The notes under the pieces are model-generated. The model saw only the letters and a program-made list of their open reading frames with translations. It ran no database searches and was not told the origin of the DNA. Shown in pieces: positions 49,063 through 59,100 of a stretch of DNA of 64,000 nucleotides; positions within the stretch are counted from its first letter, which is position 1; each line of letters starts with the position of its first letter. Source of the stretch: Flavobacteriales bacterium (GTDB lineage Bacteria; Bacteroidota; Bacteroidia; Flavobacteriales_D; Crocinitomicaceae); the NCBI GenBank assembly GCA_947475095.1, contig CANJLG010000006.1:55848-119847 (forward strand), given 5' to 3'. The position numbers were made by a program, and so were the translations under genes.

Positions 49063-50388
49063 CTATTTCTTTTTGTGGAGTTCTAAATAATCAAAAACTA
49101 GATTACAAAAAACTGTCATTCCCGTTTTCAATGAACTATCGTCTATTATAAATTCCGCAGTATGGTGAGGAGCTGCCAAATTTACATCATTCCCCTTGGC
49201 GCATCCACCAATAAAAAAATATAAACCAGGAACTTCTTGTGCAAAATATGAAAAATCCTCAGCACCCGTTTCTGGAGTAACAAGGATTACATTCTCTAAT
49301 CCAACTGATTTAACGAGAGATGGAACCATGGAATTAGTTAGCAATATATTATTAAAAGTAACAGGATAATGCATGCTATATGGCAATTCAACGATAGCGG
49401 TTGCACCAGCAGCCTCAGCTGTTTTTTCGGCGATTGTACGAACACGATTAAAAACCAAGTTTTCATCTTCATCACTAAAAGTTCTAATAGTTCCCACCAT
49501 TTCAACTTTTTCAGGAATAATATTAAATCTATTTCCGCCATTAATAGCCCCAACAGTCACAACCGCTGCATTTTCTTTTATGTTGACGTTTCTGCTTACG
49601 ATAGTCTGAAGACTATTAACAATTTGAGATGAAACCACAATTGGATCTATTGATGTCCAAGGAGATGCGCCATGAGAAGCTTTTCCAATGACAGTTATTT
49701 TAAAATCACCCGTTCCAGCCATAGTTGCAGCTGGGCGGTATGTAATTTTCCCAACTTCAATTCCAGCACCTAAATGCAATCCAAAAATGACATCAACTTT
49801 TGGGTTATTCAAAACGCCTTCTTTAACCATTAGCTTTGCCCCACCTTCTTCACCAATCGGCGTACCTTCTTCAGCAGGCTGAAAAATGAATTTTACAGTT
49901 CCCCTCAAGTCTTTTTTCATACCAGATAATATTTCTGCTACTCCCATTAAAATTGCAACGTGCCCATCATGACCACAAGCATGCATTACGCCTGTTTCCT
50001 TTCCGTTATAAGTTGAAATAACAGTTGATTTATAGGGCAAATCATTCTTTTCTTTAATTGGCAATGCGTCCATGTCTGCTCTCAGCGCAATTACTGGTCC
50101 TGGCTTATCTCCTTTTAAAATACCAACTACACCGGTAAGACCAACTTTTGTTTGCACTTCCATTCCCAAAGATTGTAAATGTTTTGCAATGATTTCGGCA
50201 GTACGAAACTCTCTATTACCAAGTTCAGGATTTTGATGAAAATCGTGGCGCCAATTAATTACCTTGTGTTCGATAGCACTTACCTTTTTGACAATCAATG
50301 CTTCATAATTAGTTTGTGATAAAAACAGATCACCATAAATTAGTGCGATAAATAAAATGGAAGCTTTTAAGAAATAGAATTGTCTCAT
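49063..50388 (-). CDS. M20 family amidohydrolase (peptidase/N-acyl amino acid hydrolase)
   Basis: A 441-aa metal-dependent amidohydrolase with a signal peptide (about 1-22, GDLFLS). Motifs: RHDFHQNPELGNREF, ALRADMDALP, MHACGHDGHVAIL (metal His and Asp), FQPAEEGTPIGEEGG (metal Glu and acidic residues) and the C-terminal GAEDFSYF plus AAPHHTAEF. The sequence fits the IAA-amino acid/hippurate/N-acyl-amino acid hydrolase branch (M20D), which removes acyl groups from amino acids. It is alone on its strand, convergent to the M1 peptidase gene. An exported M20 enzyme next to secreted proteases suggests peptide use. Confidence 0.92.
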   Translation of the reverse strand: MRQFYFLKASILFIALIYGDLFLSQTNYEALIVKKVSAIEHKVINWRHDFHQNPELGNREFRTAEIIAKHLQSLGMEVQTKVGLTGVVGILKGDKPGPVIALRADMDALPIKEKNDLPYKSTVISTYNGKETGVMHACGHDGHVAILMGVAEILSGMKKDLRGTVKFIFQPAEEGTPIGEEGGAKLMVKEGVLNNPKVDVIFGLHLGAGIEVGKITYRPAATMAGTGDFKITVIGKASHGASPWTSIDPIVVSSQIVNSLQTIVSRNVNIKENAAVVTVGAINGGNRFNIIPEKVEMVGTIRTFSDEDENLVFNRVRTIAEKTAEAAGATAIVELPYSMHYPVTFNNILLTNSMVPSLVKSVGLENVILVTPETGAEDFSYFAQEVPGLYFFIGGCAKGNDVNLAAPHHTAEFIIDDSSLKTGMTVFCNLVFDYLELHKKK

Positions 50389-50537
50389 AACATATAAATT
50401 AATAAATCGAAGGAGACTAAAGTAAGTATTTTAACAAGACAAGCACAAAAAACACACGGATTTTTCATCTTGATGCAACTATAAAATTTAAGAATAATCC
50501 CTTTTAATGTATTTAAAGTAATATCAATTAACTTAAA

Positions 50538-50545
50538 TATCTTTG
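50538..50545 (+). promoter_or_regulatory. Probable -7 box TATCTTTG 4 nt before the uvrB start
   Basis: TATCTTTG is a perfect TAnnTTTG box, and only CGCA separates it from the ATG at 50550. There is no TTG 17-23 nt upstream. If active, the mRNA would be leaderless or nearly so. Confidence 0.4.
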
Positions 50546-50549
50546 CGCA

Positions 50550-52574
50550 ATGGATTTTAAACTTGTTTCTCCTTACCAAGCCAAAGGCGACCAGCCTGAA
50601 GCTATTCGACAACTTGTTGAAGGTTTAGGTCAAATGATTGAGCACCAAACTTTACTAGGTGTTACAGGCAGTGGTAAAACATTTACTGTGGCAAATGTGA
50701 TAGAAAAAGTGAACCGGCCAACGCTGGTATTATCGCACAACAAAACCCTAGCCGCCCAATTATACGGCGAATTCAAGCAATTTTTCCCAGAAAATTCGGT
50801 AGAATATTTTGTCTCCTACTACGATTACTACCAACCAGAAGCCTATCTTCCTGTGACGAATACGTACATTGAAAAAGACTTACAAATCAATGATGAGATT
50901 GAAAAACTGAGGCTTTCCGCCACTTCAGCCTTACTTTCTGGTCGGCGAGATATTATCGTTGTCGCCTCCGTTTCCTGTATTTATGGTATTGGGAATCCAA
51001 CAGAATTTAGAAATAGCATCATTGAAATAAAAGTTGGCGATGTATTTACGCGTAATACTTTTTTGCATCGCTTAGTAGAAAATTTATATGTGCGAGCTGG
51101 CGACGAATTCAAGCGGGGTAATTTTCGTGTGATTGGTGATACCATCGATATTTACTTAGCCTATGCCGACCATGCCCTGCGCATTGGATTTTTTGACGAT
51201 GAAATTGAATCCATTACAAGCGTAAATCCTGAAGATAACCGAACCATTGAAACGTTTGAGAATATACAAATTTTTGCAGCTAATTTATTTGTCTCCAGCC
51301 CGGATAACACCCAGCAAGCTATTCACCAAATACAAGATGATTTAATCGAAGAAGTTGAAAACTTTAAGCTTGCAGGAAAGACTGAAGAAGCTAAACGTTT
51401 AGAAGATCGCGTGAATTATGACCTTGAAATGATTCGAGAATTAGGCTATTGTTCAGGAATTGAAAATTACTCTCGCTATTTTGATCAGCGTGTCTCAGGA
51501 GAACGACCTTTTTGCCTTTTGGATTATTTTCCATCTGATTACCTCATGATTATTGATGAAAGTCATGTTACCTTGCCCCAAGTAAAAGGAATGTATGGTG
51601 GCGACAAAGCGCGAAAAACAAACTTGATTGACTATGGATTTCGTCTACAGGCAGCCATTGATAATCGCCCCTTAAAATTTGAAGAATTCGAGGACATGTT
51701 CAACCAAACAATCTATGTATCCGCAACACCTGCTGAATATGAAATAGAGAAGTCGGAAGGTCTTATTATTGAACAACTTATTCGTCCTACAGGACTATTA
51801 GACCCCATAATTGAGGTTAGACCAAGCAAGCATCAAATTGATGATTTAATGGAAGCCATCCAAGAAAGAATCAATGCAAGTGAACGAACCTTGGTTACTA
51901 CGCTAACAAAAAGAATGGCGGAGGAACTTCAGAAATATTTAGACAAACTTGGCATTAAATGCCAGTATATACATAGCGAAGTAACCACGATAGATCGAGT
52001 TGAGATTCTACGACAGCTAAGGCTAGGTGTTTTTGATGTATTAATTGGAGTAAATCTCCTTCGAGAGGGACTTGATTTACCTGAAGTATCTCTAGTTGTT
52101 ATACTTGATGCCGATAAAGAGGGTTTTTTGAGAAACGAAAAATCATTAGTGCAAACCGCAGGTAGAGCAGCACGAAATGTGAATGGAAAAGTGATCATGT
52201 ATGCTGATAAGATTACGAAATCGATGAAACGAACAATCGATGAAACAGCAAGACGACGCGCCATGCAAATTGACTACAACCAACAAAATGGCTTAATTCC
52301 CACAGCCTTAAATAAATCAGTTGATATAAGTTTAGCTGCCAAGATTAAATTACAAAGCGAGATGGAATATTCCGTTTTAAGCGAAGAAATTAAACAGATT
52401 AAATTGGAAGCCGCCGAAGAAAAAAGTTTCTATGGAAACCAAGACCAATTGCAAAATGTGATTAAAAATCTTCGAAAGCAAATGGAGAAAGCAGCCAAAG
52501 CCTTAAATTTTATTGAAGCAGCACATTTTAGAGATCAATTAATTGAATTAGAAAAATTAAAAGAAAAACCATGA
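50550..52574 (+). CDS. uvrB: Excinuclease ABC subunit B
   Basis: UvrB loads on damage after UvrA and directs UvrC incision in nucleotide excision repair. The 674-aa product shows Walker A GVTGSGKT, the DNA-damage beta-hairpin region YYDYYQPEAYLP, SCIYGIGNP, DESHVTLPQ (motif II), TLTKRMAEEL, GVNLLREGLDLPEVSLV and QTAGRAARN (helicase motifs). A C-terminal UVR motif (FIEAAHFRDQLIELEKL) is present for UvrC binding. Length and motif set are complete. The gene is divergent from the M20 gene across 161 nt and has no operon partner. Confidence 0.97.
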   Translation: MDFKLVSPYQAKGDQPEAIRQLVEGLGQMIEHQTLLGVTGSGKTFTVANVIEKVNRPTLVLSHNKTLAAQLYGEFKQFFPENSVEYFVSYYDYYQPEAYLPVTNTYIEKDLQINDEIEKLRLSATSALLSGRRDIIVVASVSCIYGIGNPTEFRNSIIEIKVGDVFTRNTFLHRLVENLYVRAGDEFKRGNFRVIGDTIDIYLAYADHALRIGFFDDEIESITSVNPEDNRTIETFENIQIFAANLFVSSPDNTQQAIHQIQDDLIEEVENFKLAGKTEEAKRLEDRVNYDLEMIRELGYCSGIENYSRYFDQRVSGERPFCLLDYFPSDYLMIIDESHVTLPQVKGMYGGDKARKTNLIDYGFRLQAAIDNRPLKFEEFEDMFNQTIYVSATPAEYEIEKSEGLIIEQLIRPTGLLDPIIEVRPSKHQIDDLMEAIQERINASERTLVTTLTKRMAEELQKYLDKLGIKCQYIHSEVTTIDRVEILRQLRLGVFDVLIGVNLLREGLDLPEVSLVVILDADKEGFLRNEKSLVQTAGRAARNVNGKVIMYADKITKSMKRTIDETARRRAMQIDYNQQNGLIPTALNKSVDISLAAKIKLQSEMEYSVLSEEIKQIKLEAAEEKSFYGNQDQLQNVIKNLRKQMEKAAKALNFIEAAHFRDQLIELEKLKEKP

Positions 52575-52707
52575 ACATAAGTTAAATAGTAGACTAATAA
52601 AAATTTATAGTTTTATTATAGCCCCTTATCTTTTCTCTAATTATTTCTATTAAAAGAAACTTGTATTTACTGTTCGAATTTACCTGTTATATAAATGACA
52701 AAACCCC

Positions 52708-52738
52708 TTGTTTATCTCACAATTTCTTAATAACCTTG
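52708..52738 (+). promoter_or_regulatory. Possible promoter TTG-N20-TAACCTTG
   Basis: TTG at 52708-52710 is followed by 20 nt and TAACCTTG at 52731-52738, one mismatch from TAnnTTTG. The ATG at 52756 lies 17 nt further on. This fits a start at 52756 rather than at the in-frame ATG 52708. Confidence 0.4.
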
Positions 52739-52755
52739 TATTCAAACCTTGTTCA

Positions 52756-53259
52756 ATGAGAAAAATGAACTCTACAATGGTGACAATTTCTTGGATTGTC
52801 ACTATAATATCTTTGATACACTTCTTAATTACTTGGGGTAATGCGGCAAAAATACAAACCCCTCATGGTAGCCCTTCATCTTCGCCAGGGTATATTTTAG
52901 GCATGTTAATTGGATCAGGTTTAATACCCGGAATCCTTTGGTTAATCACCTATTTTACAGCCCAAAAAGCCTTTAGCATATTGAATATTTTTAGAATAAT
53001 TGCGATTTCGGAAGGAATTTCATATTTGGCCTTGTTTTCAAATATGCTTTTTATTAAACCAACAGATACAGTGCTTTACAAGACACTTTTATACCCAATT
53101 GGTATGACACATGGCGTATTATTTATTGGATATATTGCATTAGCAATTATTCTGGCGAAATCGTTGAAATGGAATTTTGTAAGTCTCGGCATTGTCCTTT
53201 TTGCCTCCCTACTCCCTTTTGCCACCTTTATCGTTGAAAGACGATATTTAAAAAAATGA
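52756..53259 (+). CDS. DUF3817 family membrane protein
   Basis: A 167-aa integral membrane protein with about five hydrophobic segments. The DUF3817 signature is in its second half: FRIIAISEGISYLALFSNMLF, YPIGMTHGVLFIGYIAL and LAKSLKW. In other bacteria this domain occurs alone or next to transporters; its role is unknown to me. An ATG at 52708 would add 16 residues but falls on the putative promoter, so 52756 is preferred. It converges with the flavoprotein gene with 28 nt between stops. Confidence 0.8.
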   Translation: MRKMNSTMVTISWIVTIISLIHFLITWGNAAKIQTPHGSPSSSPGYILGMLIGSGLIPGILWLITYFTAQKAFSILNIFRIIAISEGISYLALFSNMLFIKPTDTVLYKTLLYPIGMTHGVLFIGYIALAIILAKSLKWNFVSLGIVLFASLLPFATFIVERRYLKK

Positions 53260-53287
53260 ATCTGTGCATCGGATTTTGCTTAAAAGA

Positions 53288-54778
53288 TTACAATCTTTCA
53301 AGGGGTAATTTAATTCCATCTACAAGAGAATAGCAAGCTAATTTATCTTTGAATACAGACGATTTGAAAATAGACTTATTCAGGAGCATTCGAACGCATT
53401 CTTGAATTCCCTCTACGATAGAAGGATGTGGATGAACCAATTCAGCTAATACTTCGATGGACATGTTTAATTTAATCAATAATCCAACTGCTTGAATTGC
53501 GGTTGAAGCGTGGGCACCAACGACACGCATTCCCAAAATTTTCATATCATTATCATTCGTGACAATTATTTTGAAAAACCCTTGTGTTTTGCGCATGGCA
53601 ATGGCTCTAGTAATTAATGAGTAATCGATTTTTACCACTTTTACAGGGATGTTTTTTTCGACACATTGTTGCTCATTTAATCCCACCGAAGCTACTTCGG
53701 GAGAAAGGAACATAATCGTACAAATATTATCATAATTCAAGGCTTCTGGCTTTGCACCAAATGCTTTTTCAACTGCGTGCCTTCCTTCAATTTCACCAAC
53801 ATTCACCAATGCTAATCGTCCTGAAACATCACCAACGGCGTATATATGCGGAATATTCGTTCGAGTATCATCGTCACCAATATGAACACCTCTTTTTGAA
53901 AGTATCACCCCGGCATTTTCAAGACCTAAATTTTCAATATTCGGCTGTCGGCCTACGGACAAAAGCGCTTTTTCAACCCTTATTACTTCTCGTTTCCCGT
54001 CAGGATAAGATAATTCATACTCCACTTCATTACCAATTCTTTCTAAGCGCTCTAATTGAGCACTCGAGTGAAGAATAACGCCATGATTAGTCAGATTTTT
54101 TGATACTAATTTTGCGATGTCTTCATCCTCAAAAGGTAAAATACGTTCTTGACGGTCAATAATATGAACAACAGTTTTTCCAAAATTCGAAAATATGGTA
54201 GCGTATTCACAACCAATTACTCCTGCACCAACAATAACCATACTTTTAGGATACTCTGAAATGGTGTCTATGCCATCACTTGTCATAATAACCTCACCAT
54301 CAACTTCAATGTTAGGTAAAGATCTTGGTCTACTTCCGGTGGCAATGATGATATTATGACCAAAAATTATTTTTTCCTCTCCTTCGTGCTGAATCTTAAT
54401 ACGATGTTGATCCAAAAGCATCGCTTCCCCCTTTTCATAATGCAGCAAATTATTCATCGACTCCGTCTGCATTAATTTAATATGCGCAGAGTATTGAAAT
54501 TTTCGTTCAAAGATTGCCTCCGAAAGTATTTGTCGTGCTTCCTCCCATTTCAGCTCAAACCTCGACCTTCCTTTTGCAACGATCATATCATTGATATCAA
54601 TGACACGAGTAGATAATTCCCATAATGTTTTTGAGGAAAGAGCGCCATTGTAAACTCCTGCACCACCAACTTTATCCTTTTCAATTAAGCAAATCCGTTT
54701 ACCAAAATCAATTCCGCGCATTGCTGCCGCATATCCTGAAGGACCACCTCCAATAACAATAAGATCAAATTCTTCCAT
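53288..54778 (-). CDS. Pyridine nucleotide-disulfide oxidoreductase-like flavoprotein without redox cysteines
   Basis: A 496-aa FAD/NAD(P)-binding protein of the lipoamide dehydrogenase/SthA fold. It has the FAD Rossmann motif IVIGGGPSGYAAAM (7-20), IATGSRPRSLP, the NAD(P) motif IVGAGVIGCEYATIF, IYAVGDVSGRLALVN and a C-terminal HPHPSIVEGIQE dyad. The usual CxxxxC disulfide is replaced: the segment reads VGGAGVYNGALSSK (37-50) with Gly41 and Ala46 at the two Cys positions. It cannot be a classical disulfide reductase. A transhydrogenase- or quinone-type activity is possible. The ATG at 54778 is chosen over 54820 since MEEFDLIVIGG is the normal beginning. Confidence 0.85.
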   Translation of the reverse strand: MEEFDLIVIGGGPSGYAAAMRGIDFGKRICLIEKDKVGGAGVYNGALSSKTLWELSTRVIDINDMIVAKGRSRFELKWEEARQILSEAIFERKFQYSAHIKLMQTESMNNLLHYEKGEAMLLDQHRIKIQHEGEEKIIFGHNIIIATGSRPRSLPNIEVDGEVIMTSDGIDTISEYPKSMVIVGAGVIGCEYATIFSNFGKTVVHIIDRQERILPFEDEDIAKLVSKNLTNHGVILHSSAQLERLERIGNEVEYELSYPDGKREVIRVEKALLSVGRQPNIENLGLENAGVILSKRGVHIGDDDTRTNIPHIYAVGDVSGRLALVNVGEIEGRHAVEKAFGAKPEALNYDNICTIMFLSPEVASVGLNEQQCVEKNIPVKVVKIDYSLITRAIAMRKTQGFFKIIVTNDNDMKILGMRVVGAHASTAIQAVGLLIKLNMSIEVLAELVHPHPSIVEGIQECVRMLLNKSIFKSSVFKDKLACYSLVDGIKLPLERL

Positions 54779-54849
54779 TCTTTTACTAAATTCGCAGTAA
54801 ATATAAGTAGACTTAGCCAATAAGCAGATTAAATTTTTAAGATACGAAA

Positions 54850-55332
54850 ATGAATTCAGAGGATCAATTAAGATTAGAAAACGCCATAAAGGATAAGCTG
54901 ATCATACGAAAAGAAGTACTAAAATTAAAATCAAAGAAAAACCTAGATGATGTTTTTAGAACAGAGCATGATCTTGCATTTAAAAAACGGGATTGTTTAG
55001 CATGTGCCAATTGCTGTAAAACAACCAGTCCAATATTTCGAGATACCGATGTAAAAAGAATTGCCAAACACATGAGGATAAAGGAAAGTCAATTTATCGC
55101 AAGCTACCTTAAAATGGATGATGAAAATGACCTTGTCCTAAAAACTGCTCCTTGCACCTTTCTTTCAGATGATAATACCTGTTCAATTTACGAATACCGA
55201 CCTCTTGCCTGTAGAGAGTACCCACATACGAATCGCAAAAACATGCATCAGATATTAGCATTAACGGCCGTAAATACGCAAATTTGTCCTGCAGTGGCTC
55301 AGATTGTTGAAAAACTTTGTCCGACAAAATAA
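54850..55332 (+). CDS. YkgJ family cysteine cluster protein
   Basis: A 160-aa cytoplasmic protein with the zinc/iron-cluster-type YkgJ signature. It reads CLACANCCKTTSPIF with DVKRIAKHM near residues 53-80, then PCTFLSDDNTCSIYEYRP and CREYP (about 100-125). The eight-cysteine arrangement is intact. The function in bacteria is not established; metal binding is likely. It is divergent from the flavoprotein gene and starts 6 nt before the glycosyltransferase gene, so the two are probably cotranscribed. Confidence 0.88.
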   Translation: MNSEDQLRLENAIKDKLIIRKEVLKLKSKKNLDDVFRTEHDLAFKKRDCLACANCCKTTSPIFRDTDVKRIAKHMRIKESQFIASYLKMDDENDLVLKTAPCTFLSDDNTCSIYEYRPLACREYPHTNRKNMHQILALTAVNTQICPAVAQIVEKLCPTK

Positions 55333-55338
55333 GTTCAT

Positions 55339-56112
55339 ATGGGAGTCTCATTGATTATTTCTGTTTACAATGATTATACTGGTCTTCGGTGTGTTTTAAA
55401 CTCCCTATTAGATCAAAGCGATAAGGAATTTGAAATACTAATTGCTCATGATAGCGAAGACGCTTTCATACAAAGCATACTTTCAAGCTACAACAAAAAA
55501 TTAAGCATTCGATTATTGCAGCAAGCGGACAAAGGTTTTCGAAAAAATAAAATTCTAAATAAGGCAATAGACCAAGCAAAATATCTGCAACTTGTTTTTA
55601 TTGATGGCGATTGCATGGTTCACAAGCATTTTATTCGAAATTATGCCCGATGCATTCGCCCGGGATCCTTTTGCGCAGGTCGGCGTTTGGACGTGGATCA
55701 AAAAACCGCAGCATTACTTCGAAATGATATCATTAAAAAAGCTAGCCTATTTCATTTTTTCAAGAATAAAACTAAGCGAATCGAGGAACGTTTATATGCC
55801 CCCTATTTACCACAATCCTTCCTGTCTAAACCTAAATTATTAGGATGCAATATGGGCTGGCACAAGAGTGATTTATTGGCATTAAATGGATTCGATACAG
55901 ATTATCAAAACCCAGGATTTGGAGAAGATGTCGATATTGAATGGCGTGCACTTAAATTGGGATTAAAATCCTATTCCATGCGATTCAAAGCAATACAATA
56001 TCACTTAGAGCACCCTCGACCGAATCGTAGTAATTTAGTGGAAATTGGACGGAAAATGTTGGACGAAAAAATCAAAATTGGTCTCGCTCGATGTGTAAAT
56101 GGACTAGGCTGA
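55339..56112 (+). CDS. Family 2 glycosyltransferase
   Basis: A 257-aa GT-A fold glycosyltransferase. The N-terminus VSLIISVYNDYTGLRCVLNSLL is the typical GT2 start. The metal/sugar-nucleotide site is FIDGD with CMVHKHF after it. The C-terminal half has the galactosyltransferase-like GCNMGWHKSDLLALNGFD and PGFGEDVDIEWRAL, where Glu-Asp is the catalytic acid. It likely adds a sugar to a surface glycan or lipid. It directly follows the YkgJ gene and has no other glycan genes next to it. Confidence 0.85.
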   Translation: MGVSLIISVYNDYTGLRCVLNSLLDQSDKEFEILIAHDSEDAFIQSILSSYNKKLSIRLLQQADKGFRKNKILNKAIDQAKYLQLVFIDGDCMVHKHFIRNYARCIRPGSFCAGRRLDVDQKTAALLRNDIIKKASLFHFFKNKTKRIEERLYAPYLPQSFLSKPKLLGCNMGWHKSDLLALNGFDTDYQNPGFGEDVDIEWRALKLGLKSYSMRFKAIQYHLEHPRPNRSNLVEIGRKMLDEKIKIGLARCVNGLG

Positions 56113-56139
56113 TTTTGATTAATTTAATGTGCTAAAATA

Positions 56140-56171
56140 TTGAATAGTCTGACAACGAATAAGTAACTTTA
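56140..56171 (+). promoter_or_regulatory. Promoter TTG-N21-TAACTTTA
   Basis: TTG at 56140-56142, 21 nt and TAACTTTA at 56164-56171 fit TTG-N17-23-TAnnTTTG with one mismatch. The ATG at 56198 follows after 26 nt. This would drive the 1267-aa surface protein gene. Confidence 0.5.
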
Positions 56172-56197
56172 CGCGTCATAATGCTTTAATTTTTTAA

Positions 56198-59100
56198 ATG
56201 AAATCCTATTTACGAAGTGTACTTTTTATCATTTTAGTTAGTTTTCAAGCACATGGCCAACGTGCCAAAGATGGAAATTACACAGTTACTTCAGCCAATT
56301 CGGTTTTGAATAGCTATACGACCTTAAGCAGCAATGCAACCATAGGACAGTCGCTTATCAGTGTAAGTTCAAATGCGCTAAACGGAGGTTTTTTTACGAC
56401 TAATTTAGCCGCAGGAGACTTAATCCTCATTATACAAATGCAAGGCACGTCAATGAACGTAGACGCATATGCCGCAAGTGAATATGTAAACTCCAATGGA
56501 CAATTTTGGGGGCCTTACACGACGCCATTCGGACACCTAAACGACTGGCCTTTGTTTATCCCACTTTGGGGTGAAATTACAGCTTATAACCAAACAGGAA
56601 AATTTGAATTGGCGCAGGTACGTTCGGTATCGGGAACGGCAACCATTAACTTAACTTGTCCGCTAACCAACAACTACGCTATCTCAGGTCGTGTGCAAGT
56701 GATTCGCGTACCACGATTTGCCAATCTTACCATCAATTCGAACACTTCGGCTGTGCCTAGTTTATGGAACGGTTCAAGCGGCGGCGTGTTAGCCATCGAA
56801 GTCGATGGAAACCTTGTTTTGAATGCCAATGGAAAAATATCATCCTCGGGCTATGGTTTTCGTGGAGGTGTAACCGAAGACCAAACATTAGGTGCTCCCT
56901 CGGGAAGTGTAAACGATGTTGGTTTTTGCGCCTCCCATGTAGCCACTCAAGGCGCTGAAAAAGGAGAAAGTATTGCGGGTTTCTACACAGAATATGACTT
57001 AGTTTATTCTCGATATTGTAAAGGTGCACCAGCTAATGGTGGTGGTGGTGGAAATAACCACAACGCAGGTGGCGGTGGTGGCTCTAATGTTGGAAGTACT
57101 ACTTTAACCTATACTGGCAAAGGAATTCCGAGTATTACTTACAATACCAATTGGAATTTAGAGCTCGCTGGCATGGGCGGATCAAACTCTCCTGGGGGAG
57201 GTCGTGGTGGTTATTCAGGCTCTACTTCCGATCAAAATGAAAATACACTAGGTCCAAACCAAATCGCTTGGGGGGGTGATTACCGGCGAAAAGAAGGTGG
57301 CCTTGGTGGACATCCTATACAACAAGACAATACCCGAATTTTTGTTGGTGGCGGCGGTGGTGCTGGCGACCAAAACAATAGCCAAGGTGGCGGCGGAGGC
57401 CGAGGTGGTGGCATTACCTTTTTAAAATTGTATGGTTCTATTTCTGGTGCTGGAACCATTGAGGCCAATGGAGCCAACGGAATCAACGCAAATCCAAATG
57501 GTCAAATCGCTGTTCAAGCCTCTACTCAGAAATATGGCAATGATGGCGCAGGTGGCGCAGGTGGAGGCGGAAGTGTTTACATTTCCAACACCAATCCGAT
57601 CCCTAATACAATTACGCTGTCAGCAAATGGTGGAAATGGTGGAAATCAACAGTTGTCAGTAGGTCTATTTGCCACTTCACCAACCAATGAAGCAGATGGT
57701 CCAGGAGGCGGTGGTGGTGGTGGATACATTTCCATTTCTTCTGGAACTCCTATACAACAAGTCAATGGTGGTAATAGCGGTACCACCAATTCAACACACG
57801 TCATTAACTTCCCTCCTAACGGCGCTACGGCTGGTTCAGCAGGAATCACGAATACCAATACCAATTTCTTTGATATCTTAGCTGCCAATGACACCCTTTG
57901 TGCAGGAGGAAGTGTTACCCTAAACGCTTCAACAATTGGAAACCCTCCCGCAGGTAATTTAATCTGGTACACTTCTGCTTTTGGAACGACTGTCGTTGCT
58001 ACTGGAAATACATACACCACTCCGGTATTAAATACGACCACTACCTATTATATTGGTATTTGCCCGGGATCATTTCGCCGACCAGTTACCGTTTTCGTAG
58101 GAGCCAATCCCGCGATTACTGGAACGCCTACCATTGTGGGAGCAACATGCACCGCGTCTGGCGCAATAACCAATCTCAGTATCAGTGGTGGAACTCAGCC
58201 CTACTCTTACTCATGGTCAAACAACGGTGGAAACAGCTTGAACTTAGTTGCTCCAGCTGGAACCTATATTCTGAGTGTGCAAGATGCATTGGGATGCAGC
58301 TCAACTTCTATTCCATACATCATTCCAGGTATTACAGGTCCGAGTTTGAACGTCTCATCTGCACTTATCAATCCCCAAATATGCAACGGAACCATGGGCT
58401 CTATTTCAGGCATCGTATCCACTGGTACTAACCTAAGCTACACTTGGACCAATACAACAAACAATACAATTAATCCTAGCGGCTTGAGTGCAGGATCTTA
58501 TGTCTTGACAGTAACCGACGGCAATGGTTGCACGACAAGCTCCCCTTCGTTTGTGGTGCCTTATGTTGCAGGACCGATGATCGATTCCAGTGCACTGCTC
58601 ATTCAAGACGAAAACTGTGGGCAAGGCAACGGACAAATTTCTGGCATAATCGGATTAGGTTCAGGTATACAATACCAATGGAATCCAGGAAATAATACCA
58701 ACTCCAACCTACTGAATGTTAATGCAGGCACTTATACTTTAATTGTTACAGATACCAATTCTTGCATCGCCAATGCAGGACCATTTGTGATTAATAATAT
58801 TCCTGGCCCAAGCATTAATACCAATAATCTGCTTCTTCAGAATGAGAATTGCGGTCAAAACGATGGAGGCATCACTGGACTTAATGTAAGTGGTGGAACA
58901 ACTCCATACGCTTACTTGTGGTCGAATAATTCAAGCACTCTTGCCCTCTCCAATTTAGCGGCCGGGACCTATTCCTTAAGCGTAACAGATGCCGCTGGTT
59001 GCGTCGCAAACATTGGCCCATTGAACATATCCTCTACTGGAGGTCCCACTATTGACACGACGAATATGATTGTAACACCGGTAGATTGTATTGGGACTTG

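Noticed and set aside
49033..49068. AAATAGTT/AACTATTT inverted repeat between convergent M1 and M20 genes
   Set aside because: Only 8 bp, nearly all A/T, with a 20-nt loop; too weak to call a terminator.
57280..57486. Minus-strand Pro-rich 68-aa frame
   Set aside because: Reverse complement of the poly-Gly codons of the surface protein gene.
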